Origin: Neobacillus niacini
GTDB lineage: Bacteria > Bacillota > Bacilli > Bacillales > Cytobacillaceae
Assembly: GCF_023715415.1 (NCBI RefSeq)
Contig: NZ_JAMBOB010000003.1
Location: 62,001 to 126,000 of the forward strand
Direction of reading: 5' to 3'
Length of the DNA: 64,000 nt
The translations under genes and the position numbers were made by a program. Below the pieces are notes generated by a model. It was not told the origin of the DNA and did no database searches. It was given only the letters and a program-made list of their open reading frames with translations. This document shows, in pieces, positions 8,237-16,621 of this stretch (its first letter is position 1; each line of letters starts with the position of its first letter).

Positions 8237-8995
8237 ATGGCAGAAAACTCCAAGCAACAAGAAAAGAATGAATCACTTTCTCGTCGAAAATTCCTCAAGA
8301 GTTCTGGTATTGCTGTAGGTGGTTTGGCTGTTGGCGGTGCATTAGGCCGTTTACTTCCATTTAAGGACAAAACGAATACAGATAAACTAGATGTTAAAAA
8401 CCCACGTGTGGCTGAAACCTATACTCAGGCATTAATGTATTTTTCTCAACAGCAATTTAAAATGGTGGAGGCCGCAACGGAGCGTATTTTTCCGGCTGAT
8501 GATAATGGACCAGGTGCGAAGGATTTAGGTGTTGCCTATTTTATTGATCACCAATTAAGCGGGGACTGGGGCTTTAATTCAAGGGAATACATGCAGCCGC
8601 CATTCTTCAAAGGAGAAAAAGTCCAAGGGTATCAAGGTCGGCTTAACCGACGTGAAATTTTCGATATCGGTTTAAGAGAATTGCAAAATCACAGTTTAAC
8701 GAAGTATAAAAAGAATTTTGTAGAACTAAGCGAAGAGGAACAAAACGATATCTTAACAGATTTTGCAGAGAACAAGGTCAACATTACAACGATTTCTCCA
8801 AGTGGTTTTTTTAACATGCTAAGGAGCAGTACTTTAGAAGGGGCTTATAGCGATCCATTGTACAGCGGGAATCGAAATATGGATGGATGGAAAATGAGAA
8901 ATTATCCAGGTAGTCAAATGACCTATACCCAAGTCATTGATAAAGAATTTACTGTTATTCCACCCAAAAGTCTTAAGGACCACCTTGGCCAATAA
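8237..8995 (+). CDS. Tat-exported gluconate 2-dehydrogenase subunit 3-type protein
   Basis: 252 residues with a twin-arginine signal, SRRKFLKSSGIAVGGLAVGGALG, at about 15-37, followed by a gluconate 2-dehydrogenase subunit-3 domain (PAD...GAKDLGVAYFIDHQL). In this family the small subunit carries the Tat signal and takes the folded FAD subunit through the membrane by hitch-hiking. The ATG at 8237 lies 6 bases after AGGAGGTG; a GTG three codons earlier overlaps that site and is rejected. It is first of a three-gene operon with the GMC oxidoreductase and TatA. Confidence 0.85.
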   Translation: MAENSKQQEKNESLSRRKFLKSSGIAVGGLAVGGALGRLLPFKDKTNTDKLDVKNPRVAETYTQALMYFSQQQFKMVEAATERIFPADDNGPGAKDLGVAYFIDHQLSGDWGFNSREYMQPPFFKGEKVQGYQGRLNRREIFDIGLRELQNHSLTKYKKNFVELSEEEQNDILTDFAENKVNITTISPSGFFNMLRSSTLEGAYSDPLYSGNRNMDGWKMRNYPGSQMTYTQVIDKEFTVIPPKSLKDHLGQ

Positions 8996-9041
8996 TAGAA
9001 TTAAGTATTTGCACTAATTGACTACAAATGAGGTGTTAGAA

Positions 9042-10757
9042 GTGGCAAAGAAATTACCCAAAGTGGATGTTGTTATAGTCGGCGTTGGCTGGGCAGGCGG
9101 GATTATCGCTGCTGAGCTAACGAAACAAGGCTTGAATTGTGTCGGTTTGGAAAGAGGAAAGGAACGAAAAACAGAGGATTATTTTATGGTACACGATGAA
9201 CTTCGCTATGCTCTTAGGTACGATCTGATGCAGAATCTTTCAAAAGAGACAATTACCTTCAGAGGAAATGAAAAACTTCGAGCTCTGCCCATGCGGCAAT
9301 ACGGTTCGTTTATTTTAGGGGATGGCCTAGGGGGCTCGGGTGTTCATTGGAACGGACAAACCTACCGCTTCCTCCCTTACGATTTTGAAATTCGCAGCAA
9401 AACCATTGAAAGATACGGTGAAAAAAAGATTCCAGCGGATATGACCATTCAAGATTGGGGTATTACATATGATGAATTGGAGCCCTATTTCGATAAATTT
9501 GAAAAAATGGCTGGGATTTCAGGGGAAGAAAACCCTCTGGCTGGGAAAAGGTCCAGTCCATATCCAACCCCACCGATGAAAACAACACCAGCACTTGAAA
9601 AATTTAAGAAGGCGGCTATCAACCTAAAGCTACATCCCTATAATCGCCCTTCCGCAAACCTTTCAGAGGCGTACACAAATCCAGATGGGGTAGCGCGTGC
9701 AGCTTGTCAATATTGTGCTTATTGTGAAAGGTTCGGCTGTGAATATGGGGCAAAAGCAGACCCTGTTGTTACCGTTATTCCAGTCGCAAAAAAGACTGGG
9801 AAATTTGAGATTCGCACGCATTCCAATGTTAGACGCGTGTTGAAATCCGGCAATAAAGCAACCGGAGTCATGTATGTGGATACAACAACGGGGGAAGAAA
9901 TTGAGCAGCCTGCAGATATTGTGGTGTTAACAAGCTATGTTTTTAATAATGTACGGTTATTATTACAATCGGGTATTGGGCGTCCATATGACCCGACAAC
10001 GGGAGCGGGCGTGATAGGGAAAAATTACGCCTACCAAGTTCAAAAAGGAAATGCAACCGGCTTCTTTGAAAAGGAAGAATTTAATACTTTTGCTGGTGCA
10101 GGTGCACTTGGAATGACGGTGGATGATTTTAATGGTGATAACTTTGATCACTCCAATCTTAATTTTATTCATGGTGGCTCAATTGCCATTTCCCAAACCG
10201 GTCTTCGGCCAATTTCAAATAACAAGGTCCCAAAAGGTACTCCGACATGGGGTAAAGAATTTAAAGCCAATTCGGTTAAATATGCTAATCGGGTTTTATC
10301 CGTTGGCGGTCAAGGAGCCAGCATGCCATTTAAGCATCATTATCTTGACCTTGATCCGACTTACAAGGATGAATTTGGCGATCCGTTAATTCGAATTACC
10401 TATGATTTTGAAGAGCAAGACCGCCAACTAGCCAAGTATTTATCGGACCGATGCAAAGAAATCATGAAAGAAATGGGTGCGGATCATATCGATACGATGG
10501 AGGAACTGGGGCCTTATGATATTACCACCTATCAATCCACTCATAACACTGGCGGTATCATCATGGGGGCAGACCCAAATACATCTGCCGTAAATAATTA
10601 TTCGCAAATGTGGGAAGCTGAAAATGTGTTTGTAGTTGGTGCCTCAGCATTTGCACATAATAGCGGCTATAATCCAACCGGAACTGTCGGGGCACTTTCT
10701 TACCGGGCAGCAGAAGGGATTTTATCCTATAAACAAAAAGGTGGAATTTTAGCTTAA
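9042..10757 (+). CDS. GMC-family FAD oxidoreductase (gluconate 2-dehydrogenase large subunit-like)
   Basis: 571 residues. The N-terminal FAD-binding motif VDVVIVGVGWAGGIIAAEL is followed by a GSGVHWNG-type GMC motif, a CQYCAYCERFGCEYG cysteine-rich stretch typical of membrane-bound sugar-acid dehydrogenases, and a C-terminal AHNSGYNPTGTVGALSYRAAE containing the active-site His region. It should oxidise a sugar, sugar acid or polyol on the outer face and feed electrons to quinone. No signal peptide is present, which fits export with the Tat-tagged partner. I choose GTG at 9042, six bases after GAGGTG at 9030-9035; TTG at 9018 has no site. No cytochrome c subunit follows. The substrate is not determined. 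Confidence 0.85.
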   Translation: MAKKLPKVDVVIVGVGWAGGIIAAELTKQGLNCVGLERGKERKTEDYFMVHDELRYALRYDLMQNLSKETITFRGNEKLRALPMRQYGSFILGDGLGGSGVHWNGQTYRFLPYDFEIRSKTIERYGEKKIPADMTIQDWGITYDELEPYFDKFEKMAGISGEENPLAGKRSSPYPTPPMKTTPALEKFKKAAINLKLHPYNRPSANLSEAYTNPDGVARAACQYCAYCERFGCEYGAKADPVVTVIPVAKKTGKFEIRTHSNVRRVLKSGNKATGVMYVDTTTGEEIEQPADIVVLTSYVFNNVRLLLQSGIGRPYDPTTGAGVIGKNYAYQVQKGNATGFFEKEEFNTFAGAGALGMTVDDFNGDNFDHSNLNFIHGGSIAISQTGLRPISNNKVPKGTPTWGKEFKANSVKYANRVLSVGGQGASMPFKHHYLDLDPTYKDEFGDPLIRITYDFEEQDRQLAKYLSDRCKEIMKEMGADHIDTMEELGPYDITTYQSTHNTGGIIMGADPNTSAVNNYSQMWEAENVFVVGASAFAHNSGYNPTGTVGALSYRAAEGILSYKQKGGILA

Positions 10758-10779
10758 ATCCTGAAATGAGGAGGAAACA

Positions 10780-10971
10780 ATGTTATCGAATATAGGCATC
10801 CCAGGATTAATTCTCATATTAATCATTGCTTTAATTATTTTTGGGCCTAAAAAGCTTCCTGAGATCGGGTCAGCGATTGGAAAGACATTATCCGAATTTA
10901 GACGAACAGCCACTTCGATCATCGATGAAGAAGAGGAAATACTCGAAAATAGTAAAAATCAGCAGCCATAA
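10780..10971 (+). CDS. tatA: TatA twin-arginine translocase subunit
   Basis: 63 residues: a short N-terminal membrane helix ([15 protein letters not shown]), the [10 protein letters not shown] hinge, and an amphipathic helix ([14 protein letters not shown]) ending in an acidic tail. This is a complete TatA/E protein. It lies 22 bases after the GMC gene with AGGAGG before the ATG, so it is in the operon with the Tat substrate it presumably serves. No tatC is nearby; it must use a TatC encoded elsewhere. Confidence 0.9.
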   Translation: MLSNIGIPGLILILIIALIIFGPKKLPEIGSAIGKTLSEFRRTATSIIDEEEEILENSKNQQP

Positions 10972-10981
10972 CGATAGGGAG

Positions 10982-11030
10982 ACCAAAGACTTGACCATTG
11001 CAAAAACTTGGTTTAGGCTTTGGTTTTTTT
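10982..11030 (+). terminator. terminator of the dehydrogenase-tatA operon
   Basis: ACCAAAG at 10982-10988 pairs with CTTTGGT at 11018-11024, followed by seven Ts; the long loop can hold a further small hairpin. Confidence 0.65.
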
Positions 11031-11162
11031 GTGTTCTTAGAACTTGTTGAGAACTTCTTACTTTTTATAAGCTTTTAAATAATTTATAATTATCATATAA
11101 TAGTATATAATTAATTAATAAATAATATATTAGACTTTGATATGGTAATAATAAATACAAAA

Positions 11163-11213
11163 TAGGTGTGTGACTTGGTAACGCTTAACCAGGTGTCCGC
11201 CTACATCTTTTTT
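11163..11213 (+). promoter_or_regulatory. structured leader / attenuator-like hairpin before mqo
   Basis: Nested arms are visible: TAGGTG (11163-11168) with CGCCTA (11198-11203), and ACTTGGT (11173-11179) with ACCAGGT (11188-11194), followed by six Ts at 11208-11213. It sits between an AT-rich promoter-like stretch and the mqo ribosome site, so it looks like a terminator in the mqo leader rather than the end of the previous operon, which already has one. No known riboswitch family was recognised. Confidence 0.5.
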
Positions 11214-11242
11214 CAAATTTTTAATAGAAAAGGTTGGTAAAA

Positions 11243-12742
11243 ATGAGCAACGGAGAAACGAATACAGACGTCATATTAATTGGCGCCGGAATCATGAGTG
11301 CCACTTTAGGGACCATCTTAAAAGAATTAGTACCAGAATGGGAAATAAAAGTGTTTGAAAAGCTTGACAATGCGGGAGAAGAAAGCTCAAACGAATGGAA
11401 TAATGCGGGTACCGGACATGCGGCGCTGTGTGAGCTTAACTATACGACCGAAAAACCGGACGGATCTATAGATATTGGTAAAGCGATTAGTATTAATGAG
11501 CAGTTCCAGGTCTCTATGCAGTTTTGGTCTTATCTTGTTAACAGCGGGCTTGTACAGAATCCGCAGGAATTCATCAGACAATTGCCACATATGAGTTTGG
11601 TACAGGGTGAACAAAACGTAAGTTTTTTGAAGAAACGTTTTGAAGCGCTCACAAAAAATCCACTTTTCCAAGGAATGGAGTTTTCGGAGGATCCGGAAAA
11701 ACTGATGGACTGGGTTCCGCTTATTATGGAAGGCCGAAAATGGAATGAGCCAATTGCTGCAACTAAAATTGACACTGGAACGGACGTCAACTTTGGTGCT
11801 TTAACGCGTATGTTGTTTACTCATTTAGAAAATAAAAATGTCGATATTAAGTACAATCATAGTGTTACGGATCTTAAACGAACCAGCGATGGATTATGGG
11901 AGCTGAAAGTACAAAATCAGTTTAGCGGTACTATCAAACGCCATACTGCAAAATTCGTCTTTATCGGAGGCGGAGGGGGAAGTCTGCATTTACTGCAAAA
12001 GTCCGGCATTCCTGAAGGGAAAAATATTGGCGGATTCCCAGTAAGCGGAATATTTATGGTATGTAATAATCCTGAGATTGTAGAGCAGCATCATGCAAAA
12101 GTATACGGAAAAGCGAAGGTTGGCGCTCCACCAATGTCTGTTCCACATCTTGACACAAGATTTATCGACAATAAGAAATCATTGTTATTTGGACCATTTG
12201 CCGGCTTCTCACCAAAATTCCTAAAAACAGGATCCATGCTCGATTTAGTAACCTCTGTAAAGCCGAATAATGTTTTAACGATGTTAGCTGCAGGCGCAAA
12301 AGAAATACCATTGACCAAATACTTGATTCAGCAAGTAATGTTATCAAAGGAACAGCGTATGGAGGAGTTACGTGAATTTATCCCGAGCGCTAACAGTGAG
12401 GATTGGGATTTAGTGGTAGCGGGCCAGCGTGTACAGGTAATTAAAGATACTGAGGCAGGAAAAGGAACGCTTCAATTTGGTACGGAAGTCATTACTGATT
12501 CTGATGGCTCTATCGCAGCATTACTAGGTGCTTCTCCGGGTGCTTCTACTGCGGTTCAGGTAATGCTTGAAGTAATCAAAAAATGCTTTCCGCAACATAT
12601 CAATGAGTGGGAACCCAAAATCAAAGAAATGATTCCTTCTTATGGCGTGTCACTAATGAAAAACCCAGATTTGCTACGTAAAGTTCATTCATCGACTGAG
12701 CAGTCGCTCGGTCTGACAGAAAAAGAACTAGCATACAGTTAG
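11243..12742 (+). CDS. mqo: malate:quinone oxidoreductase
   Basis: 499 residues, normal length for Mqo. The N-terminal FAD motif is [21 protein letters not shown], followed by [22 protein letters not shown], a strong Mqo signature. The C-terminal half holds [29 protein letters not shown] in pieces typical of the family. It is a peripheral membrane flavoprotein oxidising malate to oxaloacetate and reducing quinone, bypassing NAD-malate dehydrogenase. I choose ATG 11243 with GAAAAGG upstream; TTG 11234 overlaps that site. It is monocistronic, preceded by a hairpin leader and followed by a strong terminator. Confidence 0.93.
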   Translation: MSNGETNTDVILIGAGIMSATLGTILKELVPEWEIKVFEKLDNAGEESSNEWNNAGTGHAALCELNYTTEKPDGSIDIGKAISINEQFQVSMQFWSYLVNSGLVQNPQEFIRQLPHMSLVQGEQNVSFLKKRFEALTKNPLFQGMEFSEDPEKLMDWVPLIMEGRKWNEPIAATKIDTGTDVNFGALTRMLFTHLENKNVDIKYNHSVTDLKRTSDGLWELKVQNQFSGTIKRHTAKFVFIGGGGGSLHLLQKSGIPEGKNIGGFPVSGIFMVCNNPEIVEQHHAKVYGKAKVGAPPMSVPHLDTRFIDNKKSLLFGPFAGFSPKFLKTGSMLDLVTSVKPNNVLTMLAAGAKEIPLTKYLIQQVMLSKEQRMEELREFIPSANSEDWDLVVAGQRVQVIKDTEAGKGTLQFGTEVITDSDGSIAALLGASPGASTAVQVMLEVIKKCFPQHINEWEPKIKEMIPSYGVSLMKNPDLLRKVHSSTEQSLGLTEKELAYS

Positions 12743-12776
12743 TTCATTAACTTCTGATAACAATATGCAAAATAAT

Positions 12777-12835
12777 AAAAGAGCAGAAAATTTGCAAGTA
12801 TTTATTAAAAATTTGTAAATTTTCTGCTCTTTTAT
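12777..12835 (+). terminator. strong terminator after mqo
   Basis: AAAAGAGCAGAAAATTTGCAA pairs with TTTGTAAATTTTCTGCTCTTTT across an AT loop, giving about 20 paired bases and a T-tail. Confidence 0.85.
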
Positions 12836-12955
12836 TTCCATACGAAATCTCGTCAAACTGTTGTTCTAATAAGAAGTAGATATTTATATTGTATCAATTC
12901 AATAAAATTAAAGAGTTTAGTTATTCGAATTTCCGTTGCGAAGGAGGAATTTCAT

Positions 12956-13711
12956 TTGAAACCAACAGATAAATTCAGTGGGAAGGCAGATGTGTATTCG
13001 AAATCTCGACCTAGTTACCCAACTGAGTATATCGATTATGTACTAGCAGCCAATAACCTGAATGAGACGAGCAGGGTTGCAGATATAGGTTCAGGCACGG
13101 GCATTCTAACCTGGCAGCTACTGGAGAGAGGAATCAACGTTGTAGCAGTGGAACCAAATGATGATATGAGACTAAAAGCAGAACAAAACCTACAACAGTT
13201 TGAACACTTTACTTCTAATAAAGGTTCAGCTGAGGAAACATCTTTACCTGACAATAGTTTGAATCTGGTGATAGCAGCTCAAGCATTTCATTGGTTTGAT
13301 CAAGAAAGCTTCAAATTAGAATGTAAACGGATTTTGAAGCAGAACGCAAAGGTAGCACTGGTTTGGAATAGTAGAGATTTCAAAAGTCCGCTAATTAAGG
13401 AAAATGCTGAAATCTTTAAAAAATATTGCCCGAATTTTTATGGGTTTAGTGGTGGAATCGGGGAGCGGGAGGAAGTATTTAATCAATTTTTTCGGAATGG
13501 AGAATTTGAATTTAAAAGGTTTCCCAATGAATTAGTCTTGGATTTTGAAGGGTTCTTGGGCAGGAACCTCTCAGCTTCCTATGCACTAAAAGAGTCTGAC
13601 AAAAAATACGAATTCTTTGTGGAAGCCATTACAAATCTATTTGAAAAATACAGACATAATGGAAAAATCGTAATGCCGAATTACACCCGAAGTTATTTAG
13701 GTAACGTGTAG
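12956..13711 (+). CDS. class I SAM-dependent methyltransferase (UbiE/COG2226-like)
   Basis: 251 residues. Motif I is VADIGSGTGILTWQLL, strand 2 ends in VVAVEPND, and motif IV contains AAQAFHWFDQE, as in small-molecule methyltransferases of the YcgJ/trans-aconitate type. TTG start at 12956 follows AAGGAGG at 12941-12947 with good spacing. Monocistronic with its own terminator. Substrate unknown. Confidence 0.8.
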   Translation: MKPTDKFSGKADVYSKSRPSYPTEYIDYVLAANNLNETSRVADIGSGTGILTWQLLERGINVVAVEPNDDMRLKAEQNLQQFEHFTSNKGSAEETSLPDNSLNLVIAAQAFHWFDQESFKLECKRILKQNAKVALVWNSRDFKSPLIKENAEIFKKYCPNFYGFSGGIGEREEVFNQFFRNGEFEFKRFPNELVLDFEGFLGRNLSASYALKESDKKYEFFVEAITNLFEKYRHNGKIVMPNYTRSYLGNV

Positions 13712-13742
13712 GGACCCAATTATCACCCATAACCATATAGAG

Positions 13743-13780
13743 GCAGAGTAATTCATATCTGAATTCGCTCTGCTTTTTTA
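13743..13780 (+). terminator. terminator after the methyltransferase
   Basis: GCAGAG-TAATTC pairs with GAATTC-GCTCTGC, followed by six Ts. Confidence 0.8.
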
Positions 13781-13934
13781 TTGAATGCAGGATATTGTTG
13801 AAAATAGGATAAAGATTCTTTTTTAATCAAACCTTCAAGTAAAGACAGATTTTCCCTTATACAAGTTTGTTTAGTTTATAATGTTATTAACAGCTAGATA
13901 GAGTGGAAAATACAAACGAAAGAGGACACTAAAA

Positions 13935-15203
13935 ATGAACAAACAGGAAAGTAGTTATAGATGGGACGTTTTTAGTACCGTCTTATTGGCTTACTTTATC
14001 ATAATAAGCCAGAGAACTGCTCCAGGACTTATAACGGATCAGTTAATGAAGGATTTTCATGTTTCAGCTGCCGTCATCGGTCTAATGAGCAGTCTTCAAT
14101 TTTTTGCATATGCGGGACTTCAAATACCGATAGGTTTATTATCGGATAGGTATGGTCCCAATCGATTTCTTATTTTAGGTACCATTCTTACGGGAATAGG
14201 GTGCCTTATTTATAGTTTTTCACCGAATGAATATGTTTTAATTTTCTCTCGTTTTATTGTTGGAACGGGAGATTCGATGATTTTTCTTAACTTGGTCATT
14301 ATATTAAGCCAATGGTTCAAGGCGCAGGAATTTGTAAAATTGCTGGGTGTGATTTCACTGGTTTCGAGCATTGGTTCATTAACATCTATGCTTCCTTTTT
14401 CGATGTGGATTTCATTCTCAGGGTGGCGAACACCATTTTTTATTATAGGTATCATTTTAGCGTTATTCTCTTATCTTCTATATACTGTGTTAGTTTTGAA
14501 ACCTAACAAAATCGTTAAAGATGATTTCAATCTGAAAAAGGTTAAGAACAAAAATCGAGAAAGTATTTGGAGAATTTTCCGCCGGACCATCACCGCACGT
14601 CAAGCTTGGGCAACTTTTCTATGTCATTTTGGATTAGTTGGTGCGTATGTGGGATTTATCGGTTCATGGGGAGTACCGTATGGAATCCAAGTAATGGATT
14701 TATCTCGTTCAGAAGCTAGTCAGTTATTGATGTATGGACTTTTCGGTGCCATGCTAGGAGGACCACTAATTAGCTGGATTACAAGCAGACTAGAATCTAT
14801 GAAAAGAGTCTATACATACGTACACATCATTGCCTTTTTAAGTTGGGGAGGGTTATTTTTATCAGGTGTTAATCCTTCATTTATACTTGTAGTTGTTTTG
14901 TTTTTTCTGATAGGTTTTGGAACTGGTGCAAGTACATTGACGTTCGCGGTAGTACGGAAATCTTTCCCTATAGAAGAAGTAGGGGTGGTTACAGGATTCT
15001 CGAATATGGGTGGCTTTATAAGTGCTGTTTTATTACCGATTATTTTCGGAAAGGTTCTAGATTTATTTCCTCTAGAAACAATCAATGTTGGTTATCATTA
15101 TGGTTTTATCATTCCTGTTCTGTTTTCTTTGTTGGGATTGGTAGGGGTCATCATGATCAAAGAAGAAAAAACGAAGGAAAAAATGGTGTTAAATGCTTTA
15201 TAA
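13935..15203 (+). CDS. MFS transporter
   Basis: 422 residues with twelve predicted membrane segments. The loop 2-3 motif GLLSDRYGPNRFLI and the YRWDVFSTVLLAYFIII start are typical of major facilitator proteins of the anion:cation symporter/NarK-like branch that carry organic acids or export compounds. RBS AGAGGAC precedes the ATG. A gap of about 65 bases separates it from the acetyltransferase gene, so they may be cotranscribed. Substrate and direction cannot be read from sequence. Confidence 0.8.
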   Translation: MNKQESSYRWDVFSTVLLAYFIIISQRTAPGLITDQLMKDFHVSAAVIGLMSSLQFFAYAGLQIPIGLLSDRYGPNRFLILGTILTGIGCLIYSFSPNEYVLIFSRFIVGTGDSMIFLNLVIILSQWFKAQEFVKLLGVISLVSSIGSLTSMLPFSMWISFSGWRTPFFIIGIILALFSYLLYTVLVLKPNKIVKDDFNLKKVKNKNRESIWRIFRRTITARQAWATFLCHFGLVGAYVGFIGSWGVPYGIQVMDLSRSEASQLLMYGLFGAMLGGPLISWITSRLESMKRVYTYVHIIAFLSWGGLFLSGVNPSFILVVVLFFLIGFGTGASTLTFAVVRKSFPIEEVGVVTGFSNMGGFISAVLLPIIFGKVLDLFPLETINVGYHYGFIIPVLFSLLGLVGVIMIKEEKTKEKMVLNAL

Positions 15204-15270
15204 TGAATGACAGTATTCTTTACTTTTTACAAAGCAAGAGGGGTACTAGGGGGGGATGATGATGATGATG

Positions 15271-15729
15271 ATGAAAATTGTTGAACTTCAAAAAGGGAAT
15301 GAATTTTTGGAGGAAGGTATTGAGGTATTTTGGAACGTTTGGGGGACAGAAGATAATTTGAAATTTTACGAGGATTGTATTCTTCATTCCGCTGAAACAT
15401 CAGATGGCCTTCCAAGATTCTATGTCGCAGTAGATAATAGAAAGATTATAGGTACATATGCCATATTGAGGAATGATATTAATAGTCGCCAGGATTTATG
15501 TCCGTGGCTTGCGTGCTTATTTGTCGATAAAGAATATCGGGGTCAAGAAATTGGTGCAAAGCTTTTAGAGTATGGATTGAGTGAGGCTGCTAAGGTAGGG
15601 TATAAAAAGCTATATTTGACTACAGAACTTGAAAATTATTATGAAAAATACGGATGGGACCATAACGGGATTGCTTATGGACCAAGTGGTGGACATTTGA
15701 AAATTTATGAAAAAAGCACAGGTATATAA
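15271..15729 (+). CDS. GNAT-family N-acetyltransferase
   Basis: 152 residues from the last of six consecutive in-frame ATG codons (15256-15273). The acetyl-CoA-binding segment is CLFVDKEYRGQEIGAKLLEY (Q/RxxGxG/A pattern), and the C-terminal ENYYEKYGWDHNG matches typical GNATs. The only ribosome-site-like sequence is the G-run TAGGGGGG immediately before the first ATG; spacing favours one of the later ATGs. Substrate unknown. It lies downstream of the MFS gene, and both could be part of one resistance or modification unit, but this is inference. Confidence 0.75.
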   Translation: MKIVELQKGNEFLEEGIEVFWNVWGTEDNLKFYEDCILHSAETSDGLPRFYVAVDNRKIIGTYAILRNDINSRQDLCPWLACLFVDKEYRGQEIGAKLLEYGLSEAAKVGYKKLYLTTELENYYEKYGWDHNGIAYGPSGGHLKIYEKSTGI

Positions 15730-15736
15730 AATGATT

Positions 15737-15784
15737 AAAGGAGGGTTCATCGGTGCCAGGCACCAGTGAACCTCTCCTTTTTTA
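15737..15784. terminator. bidirectional terminator carrying a GGTGCCAGGCACC palindrome
   Basis: AAAGGAGGGTTCA pairs with TGAACCTCTCCTTT (one bulge), and the apical part is the 13-base palindrome GGTGCCAGGCACC. T-runs lie on both sides. It ends the acetyltransferase gene (+) and the YisL gene (-). Confidence 0.75.
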
Positions 15785-16138
15785 TTATTTTATTAAATCG
15801 AATCCCATTGGGAGTGTAAATCCTAGAGCAAAGAGGATAACAAGGACGATTGAGAAGGCAATCCAGATTATGTCTGTTTTCTTTCCTTTTTGTTTCCGGA
15901 CAATCACCATTTCAAATAGACCAATCATGATGATACCGAGTATTGCCTTCAAATAATAGGATAACGGAATAGAATAGGCTGCAAAAAAGAGCATTCCACC
16001 CGTTACGATTATAAGAATGTATGTAGCTCGCAAAACCATATGCCATATTTTAATATTTTTACCTTTGTTTTGAAGAACCGCAATGATGATTAGAAAAATC
16101 AGCGACAAGATTAGTGTTGTTAAGTGTGCATGTGTCAT
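15785..16138 (-). CDS. yisL: YisL-family (DUF1516) membrane protein
   Basis: 117 residues with four predicted membrane helices and the MTHAHLTT start, the WHMVLRATYILIIVTGG second helix and the ILGIIMIGLFEM third helix that match the Bacillus YisL (DUF1516) family. The function of the family is unknown. The ATG follows AAAAGGAGT on the minus strand. Transcribed alone. Confidence 0.85.
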   Translation of the reverse strand: MTHAHLTTLILSLIFLIIIAVLQNKGKNIKIWHMVLRATYILIIVTGGMLFFAAYSIPLSYYLKAILGIIMIGLFEMVIVRKQKGKKTDIIWIAFSIVLVILFALGFTLPMGFDLIK

Positions 16139-16386
16139 TTAATATTACTCCTTTTATTATGTAATGATTTGTTCTACAAACACTAGTCTAATAGGGAAAT
16201 ATAAAAGGAATCTAAACTAAGTATTAAATTTTTCTTAAATTGATAAGCGCAAACAAGGATTTTGATAAATTCAAAAAGTTGAACAATAGGTCTTGGAAAT
16301 TATCAGAATTTAGTATAGAATAGAGAAAATATAAAATTCCAATGATGAAAACACATTGATTGGGAGTATTAAGGAATATTTATTGC

Positions 16387-16585
16387 TAAGAGAGCTGTCG
16401 GTAGGTGAAAGACAGTCAATAAATTCCCCAACTCGCCCAGGAGTGGTAAGGCTGATATGTAGGTCTTAACGGTTGACCACCGTCATTAAGTCTTAAAGTG
16501 GGTTCGTTTGTTTCTGAGCGAACCAAAAAGAGTGGTACCACGAAGGCAAAGCCTATCGTCTCTTATGAGATGATAGGCTTTTTTA
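16387..16585 (+). promoter_or_regulatory. T-box riboswitch, leucine specificity
   Basis: The leader has the T-box order: AAGAGAG-type stem I start with GGTAGGTGAAAGAC, a specifier region with CTC (Leu) at 16432-16434 in CAACTCGCCC, the T-box sequence AGAGTGGTACCACG at 16529-16542, and a terminator GCCTATC...GATAGGC with T-run at 16551-16585. The TGGT bulge would pair with an ACCA tRNA end, fitting the A discriminator base of tRNA-Leu. Uncharged tRNA-Leu should favour read-through into the isopropylmalate synthase gene. Confidence 0.92.
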
Positions 16586-16621
16586 TGTTTATAAAATTAT
16601 CTGAAAAGGTGGTTGTTTTGA

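Noticed and set aside
15753..15956. 67-codon plus frame opposite YisL
   Set aside because: Starts in the terminator loop and is antisense to a conserved membrane protein.
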